Below, piece after piece: positions 26,215 to 35,317 of a stretch of 64,000 nucleotides of DNA. The first letter of the stretch is position 1. Every line of letters starts with the position of its first letter. Both the position numbers and the translations under genes were made by a program. Source of the stretch: Bacilliculturomica massiliensis (GTDB lineage Bacteria > Bacillota > Clostridia > Peptostreptococcales > Anaerovoracaceae); the NCBI RefSeq assembly GCF_900605495.1, contig NZ_LR027602.1:248001-312000 (forward strand). The letters run 5' to 3'. Below the pieces are notes generated by a model. That model had not been told where the DNA came from and made no database searches. It saw only the letters and a program-made list of their open reading frames with translations.

Positions 26215-27141
26215 ATGACGAGAAAAGGGTACACATTTACGGAAAACATGGAAAAAGTATGGGGGGATCGCTGGAGAGTCACTTCAGAGATCGGAACGCT
26301 CAGGGCCGTGCTTATGCGGAGACCGGGAAAAGAACTGGAGAATATCAAGGACCCGGCGGCTGTCTTTATGAGAGACTTCATCGACGTGGAAAAGGCCAGG
26401 TGGGAGCACGATACGCTGGCGCAGATCTACCGCGATCACGGCGTGGAGGTGTATTATGTGGAGGAGATGAGCGAGGACACTCCCAACGCCATGTTCTGTC
26501 ACGATCTGATCCTGGGAACGCCGGAAGGCGTGATCGCAGCGCGGCCGGGGATCGAGATCCGGGCGAAGGAAGTGAAATACGCGGCGCAGGCGGCGGCCAG
26601 GATCGGGGTCCCTATCGTAAAAACCATCCACGGCGAAGGCGTTTTCGACGGGGCCTGCGTGACATGGGTGGACGAGGAAACGGTGATAATCGGGACGGGC
26701 ACGCGGTGCAACAGGGCCGGATACGAACAGGCCGTATCCACATTCCGCGATATGGGAGTTAAAAACTTCATCAGTCTCAGCATTGCCAGAAATCAGAATC
26801 ATCTGGACGGTTTCCTGTCCATCGTGGACCGGGACGTGGCCGTCACCTATCCGTATATTACGCCGGATATCATCTATGAGGAACTGGAAAAGAGGGGCTT
26901 TCGCTTTGTGGAGATCCCGGCCTTTGAAGAAAAGATCAATTTTGCCGCAAATTCCGTGGCGCTGGAGCCGGGAAAGATCGTGATGCCCACAGGCGCGCCC
27001 CGCACGGTGGAGCTGCTGGAAAAGGCGGGCGTCCAGGTGATCGAGATCGAACTGGACGAGATCAAAAAAGGCGGCGGAGCGGTCCACTGTCTGACGGCGT
27101 TTTTGAAGCGGGACGATATCCCTGTGTATCAGGTGGAATAG
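26215..27141 (+). CDS. Guanidino-group hydrolase, arginine deiminase/DDAH-like, paralogue 3
   Basis: The 308-residue pentein hydrolase is collinear with paralogue 1: VLMRRPGKE, PNAMFCHD then TPEGVIAARP, FDGAC (Asp145), NHLDGF (His196) and GAVHCLTAFL with the nucleophile Cys292. The catalytic residues fall at the same numbers as in the protein at 1710. It has its own sigma-54 promoter and activator-site array directly after the activator gene. ATG 26215 follows GGAGAGG. Having three separate copies suggests related substrates or steps; none can be assigned. Confidence 0.85.
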   Translation: MTRKGYTFTENMEKVWGDRWRVTSEIGTLRAVLMRRPGKELENIKDPAAVFMRDFIDVEKARWEHDTLAQIYRDHGVEVYYVEEMSEDTPNAMFCHDLILGTPEGVIAARPGIEIRAKEVKYAAQAAARIGVPIVKTIHGEGVFDGACVTWVDEETVIIGTGTRCNRAGYEQAVSTFRDMGVKNFISLSIARNQNHLDGFLSIVDRDVAVTYPYITPDIIYEELEKRGFRFVEIPAFEEKINFAANSVALEPGKIVMPTGAPRTVELLEKAGVQVIEIELDEIKKGGGAVHCLTAFLKRDDIPVYQVE

Positions 27142-27142
27142 G

Positions 27143-28267
27143 ATGCTGACAGGGGGATTTTACAGCGTGGACGCAGCGCTAATCTGCGAAGAAGTGAAAG
27201 AGGAAGAGTTCCTGCTCCGCTGCGACGGGGAGGGACGGTACGCCCGCAGAGCGTATGTGAACAACGGGCGGACGGCCACGATCTACGCATTGAGACAGGC
27301 GGGGGAGAGAATGTGGGGGAAAAAGATCCTCCTGCCCGACTATCTGTGCGTTTCCGTCCTCACCGCGATTGACTGTGTAAAAGAAGAGTACGGCCTTTCC
27401 TGTGATTTTTACCGCGTCGACGAAAAGCTGGAGATCGACATGGAGGATCTGCAGAGGAAGCTGACGCCGGATGTGGGCATGATCTATGTGATCCACTATT
27501 TTGCCGTTCCTCAGCCGGAGGCCGTGGCCGCCGCGCTTTCGGGCCTGGCCCGGGAACGGGGGATCCTGATCTTCGAGGACCTGACCCAGGCCCTGTTTTC
27601 CAGAGCTCAGGGGCGGATGGGCTACGGAGATCTCATCGCCGCCAGCACCCGGAAGTGGTTTCCCATGACGGACGGCGGGCTGGCCGCCCTGCGGGACACC
27701 TTTCCAGCCAAAGAAATTTCGCTGGGGGATCCGTACAACGAAGCGGCGTACCGGGAGCTGCTGATCTCTGTGGTCCGGGAATATTTTGATAAAAATCCCG
27801 GCTGCGATCGGGAGACTTATCTGAAATTTGAGAGAGAGGCCAACGCCAGCCGCTATATCGATCTGGAGATCCGAGGCATGACTGAGGCGTCCCGGCGAGT
27901 GTTTTTCAACAGCGACAAGGAAGAGCTGATCAGACGCCGCCGTGAAAATTACGCCTGTCTCTATGAAGAACTGGAGGACTGCAGAGGGCTGCGTCTTCTG
28001 GGACCGCGTCCAGACGACAGCGATCTGACGCCCTTCGGCCTGGTGATCCTGTGCGAGGACAGAGACCGGCTGTACGGGGAACTGACGGCCCGGGACATTG
28101 TTCCGGAGATCCAGTGGATCCTGCCAACAGACAGGTATCAGCCCGGGGAAGCAGCCCGGTACCTGTCTAATCACAATTTAATGCTTCAGTGCGATCAGCG
28201 CTACGGGCCGGAGGACATGCGGCGGACGGCCGCCGCTGTAAAAGAACTGCTGGGGCGGCGTCCATAA
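27143..28267 (+). CDS. DegT/DnrJ/EryC1-like PLP-dependent enzyme
   Basis: The 374-residue fold-I PLP protein has NNGRTATIYALRQAG, LLPDYLCVSVLTAID, FEDLTQALFS (PLP-ring aspartate region) and the lysine in ASTRKWFPMTDGGLAAL. The pattern resembles sugar aminotransferases of the DegT group, but no sugar pathway is nearby. It begins one base after the hydrolase stop codon, so the two are co-expressed and it may act on the hydrolase product (inference). It converges on the ThrE gene with only five bases between stops. Confidence 0.72.
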   Translation: MLTGGFYSVDAALICEEVKEEEFLLRCDGEGRYARRAYVNNGRTATIYALRQAGERMWGKKILLPDYLCVSVLTAIDCVKEEYGLSCDFYRVDEKLEIDMEDLQRKLTPDVGMIYVIHYFAVPQPEAVAAALSGLARERGILIFEDLTQALFSRAQGRMGYGDLIAASTRKWFPMTDGGLAALRDTFPAKEISLGDPYNEAAYRELLISVVREYFDKNPGCDRETYLKFEREANASRYIDLEIRGMTEASRRVFFNSDKEELIRRRRENYACLYEELEDCRGLRLLGPRPDDSDLTPFGLVILCEDRDRLYGELTARDIVPEIQWILPTDRYQPGEAARYLSNHNLMLQCDQRYGPEDMRRTAAAVKELLGRRP

Positions 28268-28272
28268 GGTCG

Positions 28273-29523
28273 CTAGTCCCTCTTCCGCAGGGACCGCCGC
28301 AGCTCCCGGCAGGACAGGGAGATCACGCGGATCAGAGAAGAGACGATCAGAAGGGCCACGGCGATGCTGCCGGCCATGAGACTGGTCTCCCAGCCGATGC
28401 GGGCGGCTTCCTTGAGATTGCTGTCCAGAAAAGCCTGCATGGCGTAATACATGCCGGCTCCGGGCACCAGAGGAAGGATCCCCGGGATGATGAACAGCGT
28501 GGCCGCCTCTTTGAAGACCCGGGAGCAGATATCGCTGGCCAGGGCCACTGTGCAGGAACCGATAAAGCAGGCCATGATGCTGGAATATCCCGTAGCCCCC
28601 ATGTACTGAAAGACGAGCCAGCCAGCCGCTCCTACCAGCCCGGCCATGGGGATATGCCGCCTGGGGACGTTGAAAATGAAGCAGAATCCGCCGGTGGCCA
28701 GAAAAGCCCATACAAACTGCAGCGCCAGGTGGACGGATCCGCCGCTCCCGGACAGAGACGATCCGGAGAACCGCAGGACCACGCCCACGCCGGCGGCGAT
28801 GGAAACAGCCGTCATGATGGCCTCCGACGCTCGGGCCAGGCCGGAGAGGGAGTCGCCGGAGAGGAAATCCCGCACCGCGTTGGTGATGGCCACCCCCGGA
28901 AGGAACATCATGATCGATCCGATGATGATGAAATCCCGGTGGCCGCCCAGCCCCAGCTGGATCGAGGAGAGGGTGAGCAGGGCCACCAGCACGCAGGAAC
29001 AAAAAACGCTCACAAAAGAATTCAGCTGGAGCCGCTCAAACAGCAGCGTGGAAAAGTACGCCAGCACGCCGATCAGCATGGAACCGGCGAAATCCGCCGC
29101 GCTTCCGCCCAGCATGATCGTAAAAAACGAGGTGATCAGAGCCGCGCCCAGCACCCGCCACCAGAAGCTGAATTCCTTGTCGTGATCGATCCGTTTCAGG
29201 ATCTGCAGGCCCTCGTCCACGGAGAGGTCCGTGGTGGTGAATTCTCTGGAGAACTGGTTGATCTTGGAGATCTTCTCCAGATCGATGCGGGTGTTCTTGA
29301 TGCGCTTGATAAAGGTATGCATATCACTGTCCGCATGCCCAGCGTCCAGAGAGAGAAAGATACCGGTGGGAGTGGCGAAGACCTCTACATAGGGGATGTC
29401 GCAGGCCCTGCAGATCCGCGATACCGTGTCCTCCACCCGGTAGATCTCAGCGCCGCTCTTCATCATGATCTCCCCTGCGTGGAGAGCCATGATCAGCACT
29501 TTTTTTTGTTTTTGATTGATCAT
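28273..29523 (-). CDS. thrE: Threonine/serine exporter family protein, ThrE (fused two-domain form)
   Basis: The 416-residue protein has a soluble N-terminal half with KSGAEIYRVEDTVSRICRA and VFATPTGIF, the DUF1212 signature, followed by about ten membrane segments (FFTIMLGGSAADFAGSML, GVAITNAVRDFLSGD, IIPGILPLVPGAGMYY). The two ThrE halves, often separate genes in Bacillota, are fused here. The family exports small amino acids. ATG 29523 is preferred because AGGAG lies about 10 bases upstream; an in-frame ATG at 29559 adds 12 residues without support. Confidence 0.88.
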   Translation of the reverse strand: MINQKQKKVLIMALHAGEIMMKSGAEIYRVEDTVSRICRACDIPYVEVFATPTGIFLSLDAGHADSDMHTFIKRIKNTRIDLEKISKINQFSREFTTTDLSVDEGLQILKRIDHDKEFSFWWRVLGAALITSFFTIMLGGSAADFAGSMLIGVLAYFSTLLFERLQLNSFVSVFCSCVLVALLTLSSIQLGLGGHRDFIIIGSIMMFLPGVAITNAVRDFLSGDSLSGLARASEAIMTAVSIAAGVGVVLRFSGSSLSGSGGSVHLALQFVWAFLATGGFCFIFNVPRRHIPMAGLVGAAGWLVFQYMGATGYSSIMACFIGSCTVALASDICSRVFKEAATLFIIPGILPLVPGAGMYYAMQAFLDSNLKEAARIGWETSLMAGSIAVALLIVSSLIRVISLSCRELRRSLRKRD

Positions 29524-29660
29524 TTTCCCATTACTCCTGTTGATGCCGTCAGGAGGCATCCTGTTTTCTTCTTACTATTGTTAAGCCGCGGGGGGCTTGT
29601 TTATTCCAATGCGGCGCCGCTTTAGCGGGATTATTATACCACTGGTATGTGCAAAAGTCA

Positions 29661-29689
29661 TTGACCATGCCGTGAAAAGTAGATATAAT
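29661..29689 (+). promoter_or_regulatory. Vegetative promoter before the CofE-like gene
   Basis: TTGACC (29661-29666) and TATAAT (29684-29689) are separated by 17 bases. Nothing else coding was seen between 29524 and 29813. Confidence 0.75.
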
Positions 29690-29813
29690 CTTCATGTGAT
29701 TTTGTAGGCCTGCGCCGGGAGACCATCATCTGACATGGCGGGTCCTACGGCTGTGGGCCGTCCCGTGCGGGAAGCGGCTGCGCGGTAAAAGATCAGGAAA
29801 TGTGAGGTATACA

Positions 29814-31004
29814 ATGGAAAGAATGGTAGGGACGGTGGTGCGCGGTCTGAGAGCGCCCATCATCAGAGAAGGAGACGACCTGGAGTCGATCGTGGTCGAC
29901 GCTGTATTGAAGGCCTCGAAGGAAGAAAATTTCGCACTGCGCGATAAAGACGTGGTGGCTGTGACAGAAGCGGTGGTGGCCAGAGCTCAGGGAAATTATG
30001 CGACGACGGATCAGCTTGCGGAGGACGTGAGAGCGAAGCTGGGCGGTGAAACGATCGGCGTCATCTTTCCGATCCTCAGCAGAAACCGGTTTGCCATCTG
30101 CCTGCGGGGCATTGCGCGGGGGGCGAAGAAGATCGTGCTCATGCTCAGCTATCCCAGCGACGAGGTGGGAAATCACCTGATCGAGGTGGACAGACTGGAT
30201 GAAAAGGGTATCGATCCCTATAAGGATGTGCTGACCCAGGCGCAGTTCGAGGAATTGTTCGGCAAGTCCAGACATACGTTTACCGGCATGGATTACGTGA
30301 ATTATTACAAAGAGCTGATCGAGGAAGAAGGCGCGGAGGCGGAGATCATCTTTGCCAACGACCCCAGAGTGATCCTCGACTATACAAAGCGGGTGCTGAC
30401 CTGCGACATCCACACGAGAGTTCGTTCCAAGCGTCTGCTGAAAGCGGCCGGAGGCGAGATCGTGCTGGGCATGGACGACCTGCTGACCTCCAGCGTGAAC
30501 GGCGGGGGCTACAATGAAAAGTACGGGATCCTCGGCTCCAACAAGTCCACAGAGGATACCATCAAGCTGTTCCCCAACAACTGCGCAGAATTTGTGAACG
30601 CCGTTCAGAAAAAGCTGCACGTGGCAACGGGAAAGACCATTGAAGTGATGGTATACGGGGACGGCGCGTTCAAAGATCCGGTGGGAAAGATCTGGGAACT
30701 TGCGGATCCAGTGGTTTCCCCCGGCTATACATCTGGGCTGGAAGGCACGCCCAACGAAGTCAAGCTGAAGTATCTGGCAGATAACGATTTTGCCGACCTG
30801 TCCGGCGACGAGCTCAAAGAGGCGATCTCAGACTACATCCGCAAGAAGGATGACAATCTGGGCAGTTCCATGGCGGCCCAGGGCACCACGCCCAGACGGC
30901 TGACCGATCTCATCGGTTCGCTGTGCGACCTGACCTCCGGCAGCGGAGACAAGGGAACGCCCATCGTCTACATTCAGGGCTATTTTGACAACTATACAAA
31001 ATAA
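29814..31004 (+). CDS. CofE-like protein (coenzyme F420-0:L-glutamate ligase family)
   Basis: The 396-residue protein has REGDDLESIVVDAV, LRDKDVVAVTEAVVARAQG and LSRNRFAICLRGIARGAKK, patterns of the F420-0:gamma-glutamyl ligase fold, and RLTDLIGSLCDLTSGSG near the end. Such proteins are found in Bacillota not known to make F420, where the substrate is undetermined; no other F420 gene is in this window. ATG 29814 follows TGAGGT; GTG 29802 is an alternative. The gene stands alone between a vegetative promoter and a strong terminator. Confidence 0.78.
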   Translation: MERMVGTVVRGLRAPIIREGDDLESIVVDAVLKASKEENFALRDKDVVAVTEAVVARAQGNYATTDQLAEDVRAKLGGETIGVIFPILSRNRFAICLRGIARGAKKIVLMLSYPSDEVGNHLIEVDRLDEKGIDPYKDVLTQAQFEELFGKSRHTFTGMDYVNYYKELIEEEGAEAEIIFANDPRVILDYTKRVLTCDIHTRVRSKRLLKAAGGEIVLGMDDLLTSSVNGGGYNEKYGILGSNKSTEDTIKLFPNNCAEFVNAVQKKLHVATGKTIEVMVYGDGAFKDPVGKIWELADPVVSPGYTSGLEGTPNEVKLKYLADNDFADLSGDELKEAISDYIRKKDDNLGSSMAAQGTTPRRLTDLIGSLCDLTSGSGDKGTPIVYIQGYFDNYTK

Positions 31005-31016
31005 CGCGATCGTTTG

Positions 31017-31053
31017 CCCGCGGCTTATGGACAGTAGGCCGCGGGTCTTTTAT
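31017..31053 (+). terminator. Rho-independent terminator after the CofE-like gene
   Basis: CCCGCGGC (31017-31024) pairs with GCCGCGGG (31038-31045), followed by TCTTTTATT. Confidence 0.85.
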
Positions 31054-31226
31054 TGGTCGGGAGACGATACGCGCCGCGCCGCGTATGTCGCAAACTGCAT
31101 CACAAAAAAGTGATAATCCGCCGGCGCAAGAAACTTTTGCTAAAAAATGTTTGAAAAAACACGATATATCAGGCATACTGGTTTCAAATAGTGAATGTGA
31201 TCCGACAGAGCAGGGGGAGATCTTCT

Positions 31227-32024
31227 ATGAAGGAAAAAGAGACGCGCAACACGACTAAGAATATACAGTCGATCGAGAGAATGCATGCGATCCTGAGCTG
31301 TTTCAAAAACAGTGAGGAGCTGGGGATTACGGAGATCAGCAACGCGGTGGGACTGCACAAGAGCACGACGAACGGGATCGTCTCCACATTGAAAAACATA
31401 CAGTTTCTGGAACAAAACCCCGATACGGGAAGGTATCGTCTGGGGGTGGAACTGTTCCGCCTCAATACTTACTCCAGATATGCCCGCATATCGGTGAAGG
31501 AGGTCCTGGCGCCCTATGTAAAAAAACTGGCGGAGGCCACAAAGGAAACCGTGACGCTTCACATATGGGACGACGGGGTGGACGGGCGTTATACCACCAC
31601 CGTCATCGCCATGACGGAGAGCAGTCACAGCGTAAAATATGTCACAAAAGTGGGCAGCAAGATCCTCTGCCACTGTAGCGCGGTGGGGAAGGCGATCCTG
31701 GCATTTTTGCCGGAGAGAGAGAAGAACGCCATACTGGACCAGATGGCGCTGGAAGCGGTGAGCCCTCACAGCATAACGGACAGAGGCATGCTGGAGAAGG
31801 AGCTGGAGGCTGTAAGAAAACGCGGCTACGGACTGAATCTGGAGGAGACGGAAGAGGGAGTGATCGGAGTCGCCGTGGCCATATTTGATTCCAAGAACAG
31901 GCCCAAGGCCGGGATCGGCATCGCCGCGCCCATGAATCGCATGCCGGAGGAGATCTGCCAGCAATATGGGAGAATGTTGGTGGAAACCCATGAGGAGATC
32001 AGGAAGAATGTGTTCCTCGATTGA
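31227..32024 (+). CDS. IclR-family transcriptional regulator
   Basis: The 265-residue protein has an N-terminal winged helix (NIQSIERMHAILSCF, LGITEISNAVGLHKSTTNGIVSTL) and the IclR effector domain with GSKILCHCSAVGKAILAFLP, RGYGLNLEETEEGVIGVAVAIFD and a C-terminal AAPMNRM. IclR proteins usually control small-carboxylate or aromatic catabolism. The true target is unclear; it is flanked by terminators and therefore monocistronic. ATG 31227 follows GGGGGAGA; a GTG at 31191 has no ribosome site. The 220 bases before it contain one TGATAA but no clear promoter. Confidence 0.9.
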   Translation: MKEKETRNTTKNIQSIERMHAILSCFKNSEELGITEISNAVGLHKSTTNGIVSTLKNIQFLEQNPDTGRYRLGVELFRLNTYSRYARISVKEVLAPYVKKLAEATKETVTLHIWDDGVDGRYTTTVIAMTESSHSVKYVTKVGSKILCHCSAVGKAILAFLPEREKNAILDQMALEAVSPHSITDRGMLEKELEAVRKRGYGLNLEETEEGVIGVAVAIFDSKNRPKAGIGIAAPMNRMPEEICQQYGRMLVETHEEIRKNVFLD

Positions 32025-32067
32025 AAGAACGTGGATAATTGAAGCATAAAACAGCGACCTAAAGGAG

Positions 32068-32114
32068 AAAGGCCGCACTGAGCTGATGTTGTAATCAGAA
32101 CAGTGCGGCCTTTT
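32068..32114. terminator. Bidirectional rho-independent terminator
   Basis: AAAGGCCGCACTG (32068-32080) pairs with CAGTGCGGCCTTT (32101-32113), with T residues after it on the plus strand and, by symmetry, on the minus strand. It separates the convergent IclR gene and YkvI-like gene. Confidence 0.88.
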
Positions 32115-32149
32115 AAATGGAAAATGCTTGCTGTCAAGCAGTTGAAGGT

Positions 32150-33283
32150 TTACGCGTCTGTTTTTTCTGTTGGATTCATCCTGCGCCTTACTTCATTAAA
32201 GATGATAATGATGAAGAGCAGAACTCCCACACATCCGGCGAAAGGATACAGAATATTGATCAACGTGCCGAAGGGGACGACGGAACCGGCGAAAATGCCG
32301 ATAATAGCGGTTGCAGCAACGATAATTTTCTGTTTCATCGTTCCATCCTGTGCAAATCTTCTTCCCACCAGCCAAAGATAACCCGTAATCGTGGTAAAAA
32401 TACCGCAGACGATGACCAGAGTAAAAATAACGGAAAGGAATGGCAGGTTTTTTGCGATAACGGCAAGCATAGGCACCTGGGCACCTGTTTCAACGATATA
32501 ATCAATATTTTGCAGCACAGAAAATACAACCAGATAAACGCCGAGAGTGAACAGGATTCCAGAAGCTAACCCACTGGCCACGGCCTCTTTGCGGTTTTTG
32601 ATGCTTTTTCCCAGAGCGACCATGAAGGGGAAGGATGTGAGCAGTGTCATCCCCGCGTAAAACAGTGCGGCGATAATCGGATGGTTGACACCGAAGAGAC
32701 CGGCCTGCAAAATGCGTCCATCCGACACGTATTGCGGAATATTTTGCTGGGCTTCCATTAAGCCGACGTCTGCGGTAGCTAACGTATAGATACTGACCAC
32801 CAGAATGAAAGCGATGATCAGAATTCCTGTGACGCCCAGAACCTGCGTGACTTTTTCAAGTCCCAGCCAAACGACTAAAACCGATATCAAGCCCAGACCC
32901 ACAGCTCCCACATACACGGGAAGTCCCAGGTATTGATGTATGGTTGCTCCACATCCGGCGAACATAACTAGTCCAATGCCTGCGATCATGATCATGCTGA
33001 AAATATCCATGAACTTGGCGATGTACTTGCCGCAGTAATACTCGTACGCGTCGCTGGGATTCTCAAAGTTCTGATGGAGTGCCAGGCTATAACCGCTTGC
33101 GCCGTATATGGTAATGATGAGAAGTGGAATCAGCGGCGTGATAAAAGGCCACATACCGCCCCAGGAACCAAAGAATTGCAGAACCTCCTGCCCCGAAGCA
33201 AACCCGGAACCGATATTATAGGACGCGTATGCTCCGCCGAGCATAATGACTGTCTTCCAGCTGAAATTGCTGTTTTCCTTCAT
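32150..33283 (-). CDS. YkvI-like membrane protein (APC/LeuT-fold transporter)
   Basis: The 377-residue protein has about ten membrane helices. GAYASYNIGSGFASGQEVLQFF is the conserved first unwound helix of the YkvI group (GSGFASGQE), and FYAGMTLLTSFPFMVALGK and GYLWLVGRRFAQ follow. The family is related to branched-chain and aromatic amino-acid symporters; substrates are unknown. It is downstream of an Asp/Glu-racemase-like gene on the same strand, probably one transcript, so a small amino or carboxylic acid is likely. Confidence 0.82.
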   Translation of the reverse strand: MKENSNFSWKTVIMLGGAYASYNIGSGFASGQEVLQFFGSWGGMWPFITPLIPLLIITIYGASGYSLALHQNFENPSDAYEYYCGKYIAKFMDIFSMIMIAGIGLVMFAGCGATIHQYLGLPVYVGAVGLGLISVLVVWLGLEKVTQVLGVTGILIIAFILVVSIYTLATADVGLMEAQQNIPQYVSDGRILQAGLFGVNHPIIAALFYAGMTLLTSFPFMVALGKSIKNRKEAVASGLASGILFTLGVYLVVFSVLQNIDYIVETGAQVPMLAVIAKNLPFLSVIFTLVIVCGIFTTITGYLWLVGRRFAQDGTMKQKIIVAATAIIGIFAGSVVPFGTLINILYPFAGCVGVLLFIIIIFNEVRRRMNPTEKTDA

Positions 33284-33334
33284 CTTTATGTCATCTCCTT
33301 TTCAATCCTTCAAAGCATGAAGCGTGTCCGGTCC

Positions 33335-34126
33335 TTACATCCAGCCGCTGAAGGGTGCCCGGCAGACTCCGCTGAACATCCAGTTGATCAGAGTTATAAA
33401 ATCATATACCGGCCTCTGAGTCGCGGCCTGGATCAAATGCGCATATGGCGGCATTTCTGTGCATTCCAGCAAAAACGCTCCGATTTCAGGATGCTCCTGA
33501 ACCATCTCCAAAGCCTTGCCGGCCATCTCTTTTTTTACACCCTCATTGTTAAACATTCCTGTGTCGTCGATGATCGTGCTGAATTCCGGCTCCTTGCCCA
33601 TACCGCGTATAACCAGACGAGCTGCTACGTCATCGGGCACGTTGCAATTTTTCAGAATCGAAGGGGTCAGGGATTCTTCGTGGGCGGTCAGTACGCCGAT
33701 TTTTTCGTGGGGCTGCAGCATAGAAGCGATCCAGGGCAGCTGAACCAGACTGGACAAGGCTACAGGAATATCAAGCTCGGCGGCCAGTCGGGAGTGATAA
33801 TGCCCAAAAAACCCACAAGCGCCTGTGATGGCTCTGACTCCATGCTTTTTCAGTTCCTTGCATGCAGTCAGGATACCCTCGTAAACTTCTTCTTTTCCTG
33901 CGAAGATGGACTTGTTGTCAAGACCCTTTACGAACTCGTACTGTACGGGGAAATTGTAAGTGAACCCATTCATTACATTTCCCGGGACTACAGGAATCCA
34001 AATGTCTTCCAGACAGAGGATCCCGATTGGTGCAGCAGCGGTTACCTGGCCTATTTTCTGACAGATAGGCAAGTTGTTTGTCTGTTCGTTTAAGATACCG
34101 TATTGCCTGTTTTCTTCCATTTTCAT
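33335..34126 (-). CDS. Aspartate/glutamate racemase superfamily protein
   Basis: The 263-residue protein shows the two-cysteine pattern of the Asp/Glu/hydantoin racemase fold: TGACGFFGHYH for the first cysteine and LLECTEMPPYA for the second, both about where catalytic thiols belong. It could racemise or decarboxylate a small acidic substrate. It starts ATG 34126 after AGGAG. The divergent GntR gene and the operator-like palindromes between them suggest local control. Confidence 0.78.
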   Translation of the reverse strand: MKMEENRQYGILNEQTNNLPICQKIGQVTAAAPIGILCLEDIWIPVVPGNVMNGFTYNFPVQYEFVKGLDNKSIFAGKEEVYEGILTACKELKKHGVRAITGACGFFGHYHSRLAAELDIPVALSSLVQLPWIASMLQPHEKIGVLTAHEESLTPSILKNCNVPDDVAARLVIRGMGKEPEFSTIIDDTGMFNNEGVKKEMAGKALEMVQEHPEIGAFLLECTEMPPYAHLIQAATQRPVYDFITLINWMFSGVCRAPFSGWM

Positions 34127-34151
34127 TTTGTGTGCTCCTTTCTAGTCTGCA

Positions 34152-34228
34152 GATTATAAGTGGATCCTTAAATAAAAATACGCAATTTGTATTGTAATAT
34201 TATATATTTTTATTTTTGGATCCAAAAA
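34152..34228. promoter_or_regulatory. Divergent promoter region with TGGATCC operator-like sites
   Basis: A minus-strand -10 TATAAT is at 34157-34152 for the racemase gene. A TGGATCC half-site lies at 34161-34167 just upstream of that -10, and a perfect 16-bp palindrome TTTTTGGATCCAAAAA is at 34213-34228. Repeated GGATCC cores 56 bp apart between two divergent genes fit an operator pair for the GntR protein at 34445. The rest of 34127-34444 is AT-rich and non-coding. Confidence 0.55.
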
Positions 34229-34444
34229 CAAAATATCATCGTTTTTCAAAAAAGTCAATGGATATAAATAATAATTTAGAATTGACAGATATTTTGGGTG
34301 GCGTCTTTTTACAAATTCTTGACGGGAGTCCGAAGATTGTTATATACTTAAAAATAGATTCGCGGCGCCGGCACAGCCTGTCTTTTGCAGTCACTGTCTG
34401 TTAGGAAATGCCTGAATAAATTTGGTCAAAGTAGGTTGGTTTTT

Positions 34445-35164
34445 ATGGAAAAATATGCGGTCCCTCAGTATGACACGTCTTCCACTGAAGAGTCGCTGTC
34501 AACTCAGGTCTACAAGAAAATAAAAAACAAGATTTTGGACTTGTCCTATCCCCCGGGCTCTTTCTTGACCGAGGCCAAGCTTTCGGAGGAATATTCAGTA
34601 AGCAGAATGCCTATAAGGATCGCCATACAAAAGCTGAGCTGCGAGGGTTGGCTGCTCTCTGATTTTCGCAGAAAACTTCGGGTAAAAGACATTGACAAGA
34701 AGATCATCAAGGATATATATCAGCTGAGAGAGATTCTGGAGACAAGGGCGCTGCAGAAGATATTTGAGGATGATCTGACATGGAAGTTTTCATTTGTAAC
34801 TGAAGAGAAACTGCTGAAGATGAAGGCGGCTAGGGACAATTATTATGAATATCTCTGCGCCGATGCAGAATTTCATTTCGCGCTGATCAGTGTATTTGAA
34901 AACGACAGAATCGAACAAATGTACAACACTGTATGCGATGAGGTCATCCGCATCTGTCTGCTGTTATATCAGCGGGTAACGGAGCATGAGGATTACGTTC
35001 CGACGATTATCGATGGGATGGAGCAGTTGGCGATCAATATGCGGGAAAAAAATTATGAGAAAGCCTATTACTATTTAAGACGCGATCATTTTGATCACTC
35101 GGTGGGCGGCGTTTCGGTGGCCGATATTGTAGACGAGCTGATGAGGGCTCAGAACCGTAAATAA
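34445..35164 (+). CDS. GntR-family transcriptional regulator (FadR/FCD type)
   Basis: The 239-residue protein has an N-terminal winged helix (LSTQVYKKIKNKILDLSYPPG, LTEAKLSEEYSVSRMPIRIAIQKL) and an all-helical C-terminal FCD domain with DIYQLREILETRAL and FHFALISVFEN, whose Asp/His residues bind a metal and a carboxylate in this family. It probably senses an organic acid and controls the adjacent aminotransferase/TRAP operon. ATG 34445 opens the family N-terminus; the in-frame reading from TTG 34385 is not credible. Confidence 0.88.
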   Translation: MEKYAVPQYDTSSTEESLSTQVYKKIKNKILDLSYPPGSFLTEAKLSEEYSVSRMPIRIAIQKLSCEGWLLSDFRRKLRVKDIDKKIIKDIYQLREILETRALQKIFEDDLTWKFSFVTEEKLLKMKAARDNYYEYLCADAEFHFALISVFENDRIEQMYNTVCDEVIRICLLLYQRVTEHEDYVPTIIDGMEQLAINMREKNYEKAYYYLRRDHFDHSVGGVSVADIVDELMRAQNRK

Positions 35165-35191
35165 AAAAATAAAATGTGAATAAAGGGAATT

Positions 35192-35232
35192 CACGCTGTT
35201 CAGATAGTACAAACTGAGCAGCGTGTTTTTTT
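35192..35232 (+). terminator. Rho-independent terminator after the GntR gene
   Basis: CACGCTGTTCAG (35192-35203) pairs with CTGAGCAGCGTG (35214-35225) with one G-U pair, followed by seven T residues. Confidence 0.85.
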
Positions 35233-35277
35233 GTGCATAAAACAATAGAAATGGGAGTAAAAAGTGTCCAAAATAGA

Positions 35278-35306
35278 TTGACATGTCTGAAAATTTATAA
35301 TATACT
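35278..35306 (+). promoter_or_regulatory. Vegetative promoter of the aminotransferase/TRAP/dehydrogenase operon
   Basis: TTGACA (35278-35283) and TATACT (35301-35306) are separated by exactly 17 bases. The short gaps from 35413 to 44336 suggest a single transcript. Confidence 0.82.
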
Positions 35307-35317
35307 GCACCTATAAA

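Noticed and set aside
31085-31140. A further sigma-54 promoter before the IclR gene
   Set aside because: GGCGCAAGAAACTTTTGC has 14 rather than 10 bases between GG and GC, which does not fit the -24/-12 spacing.
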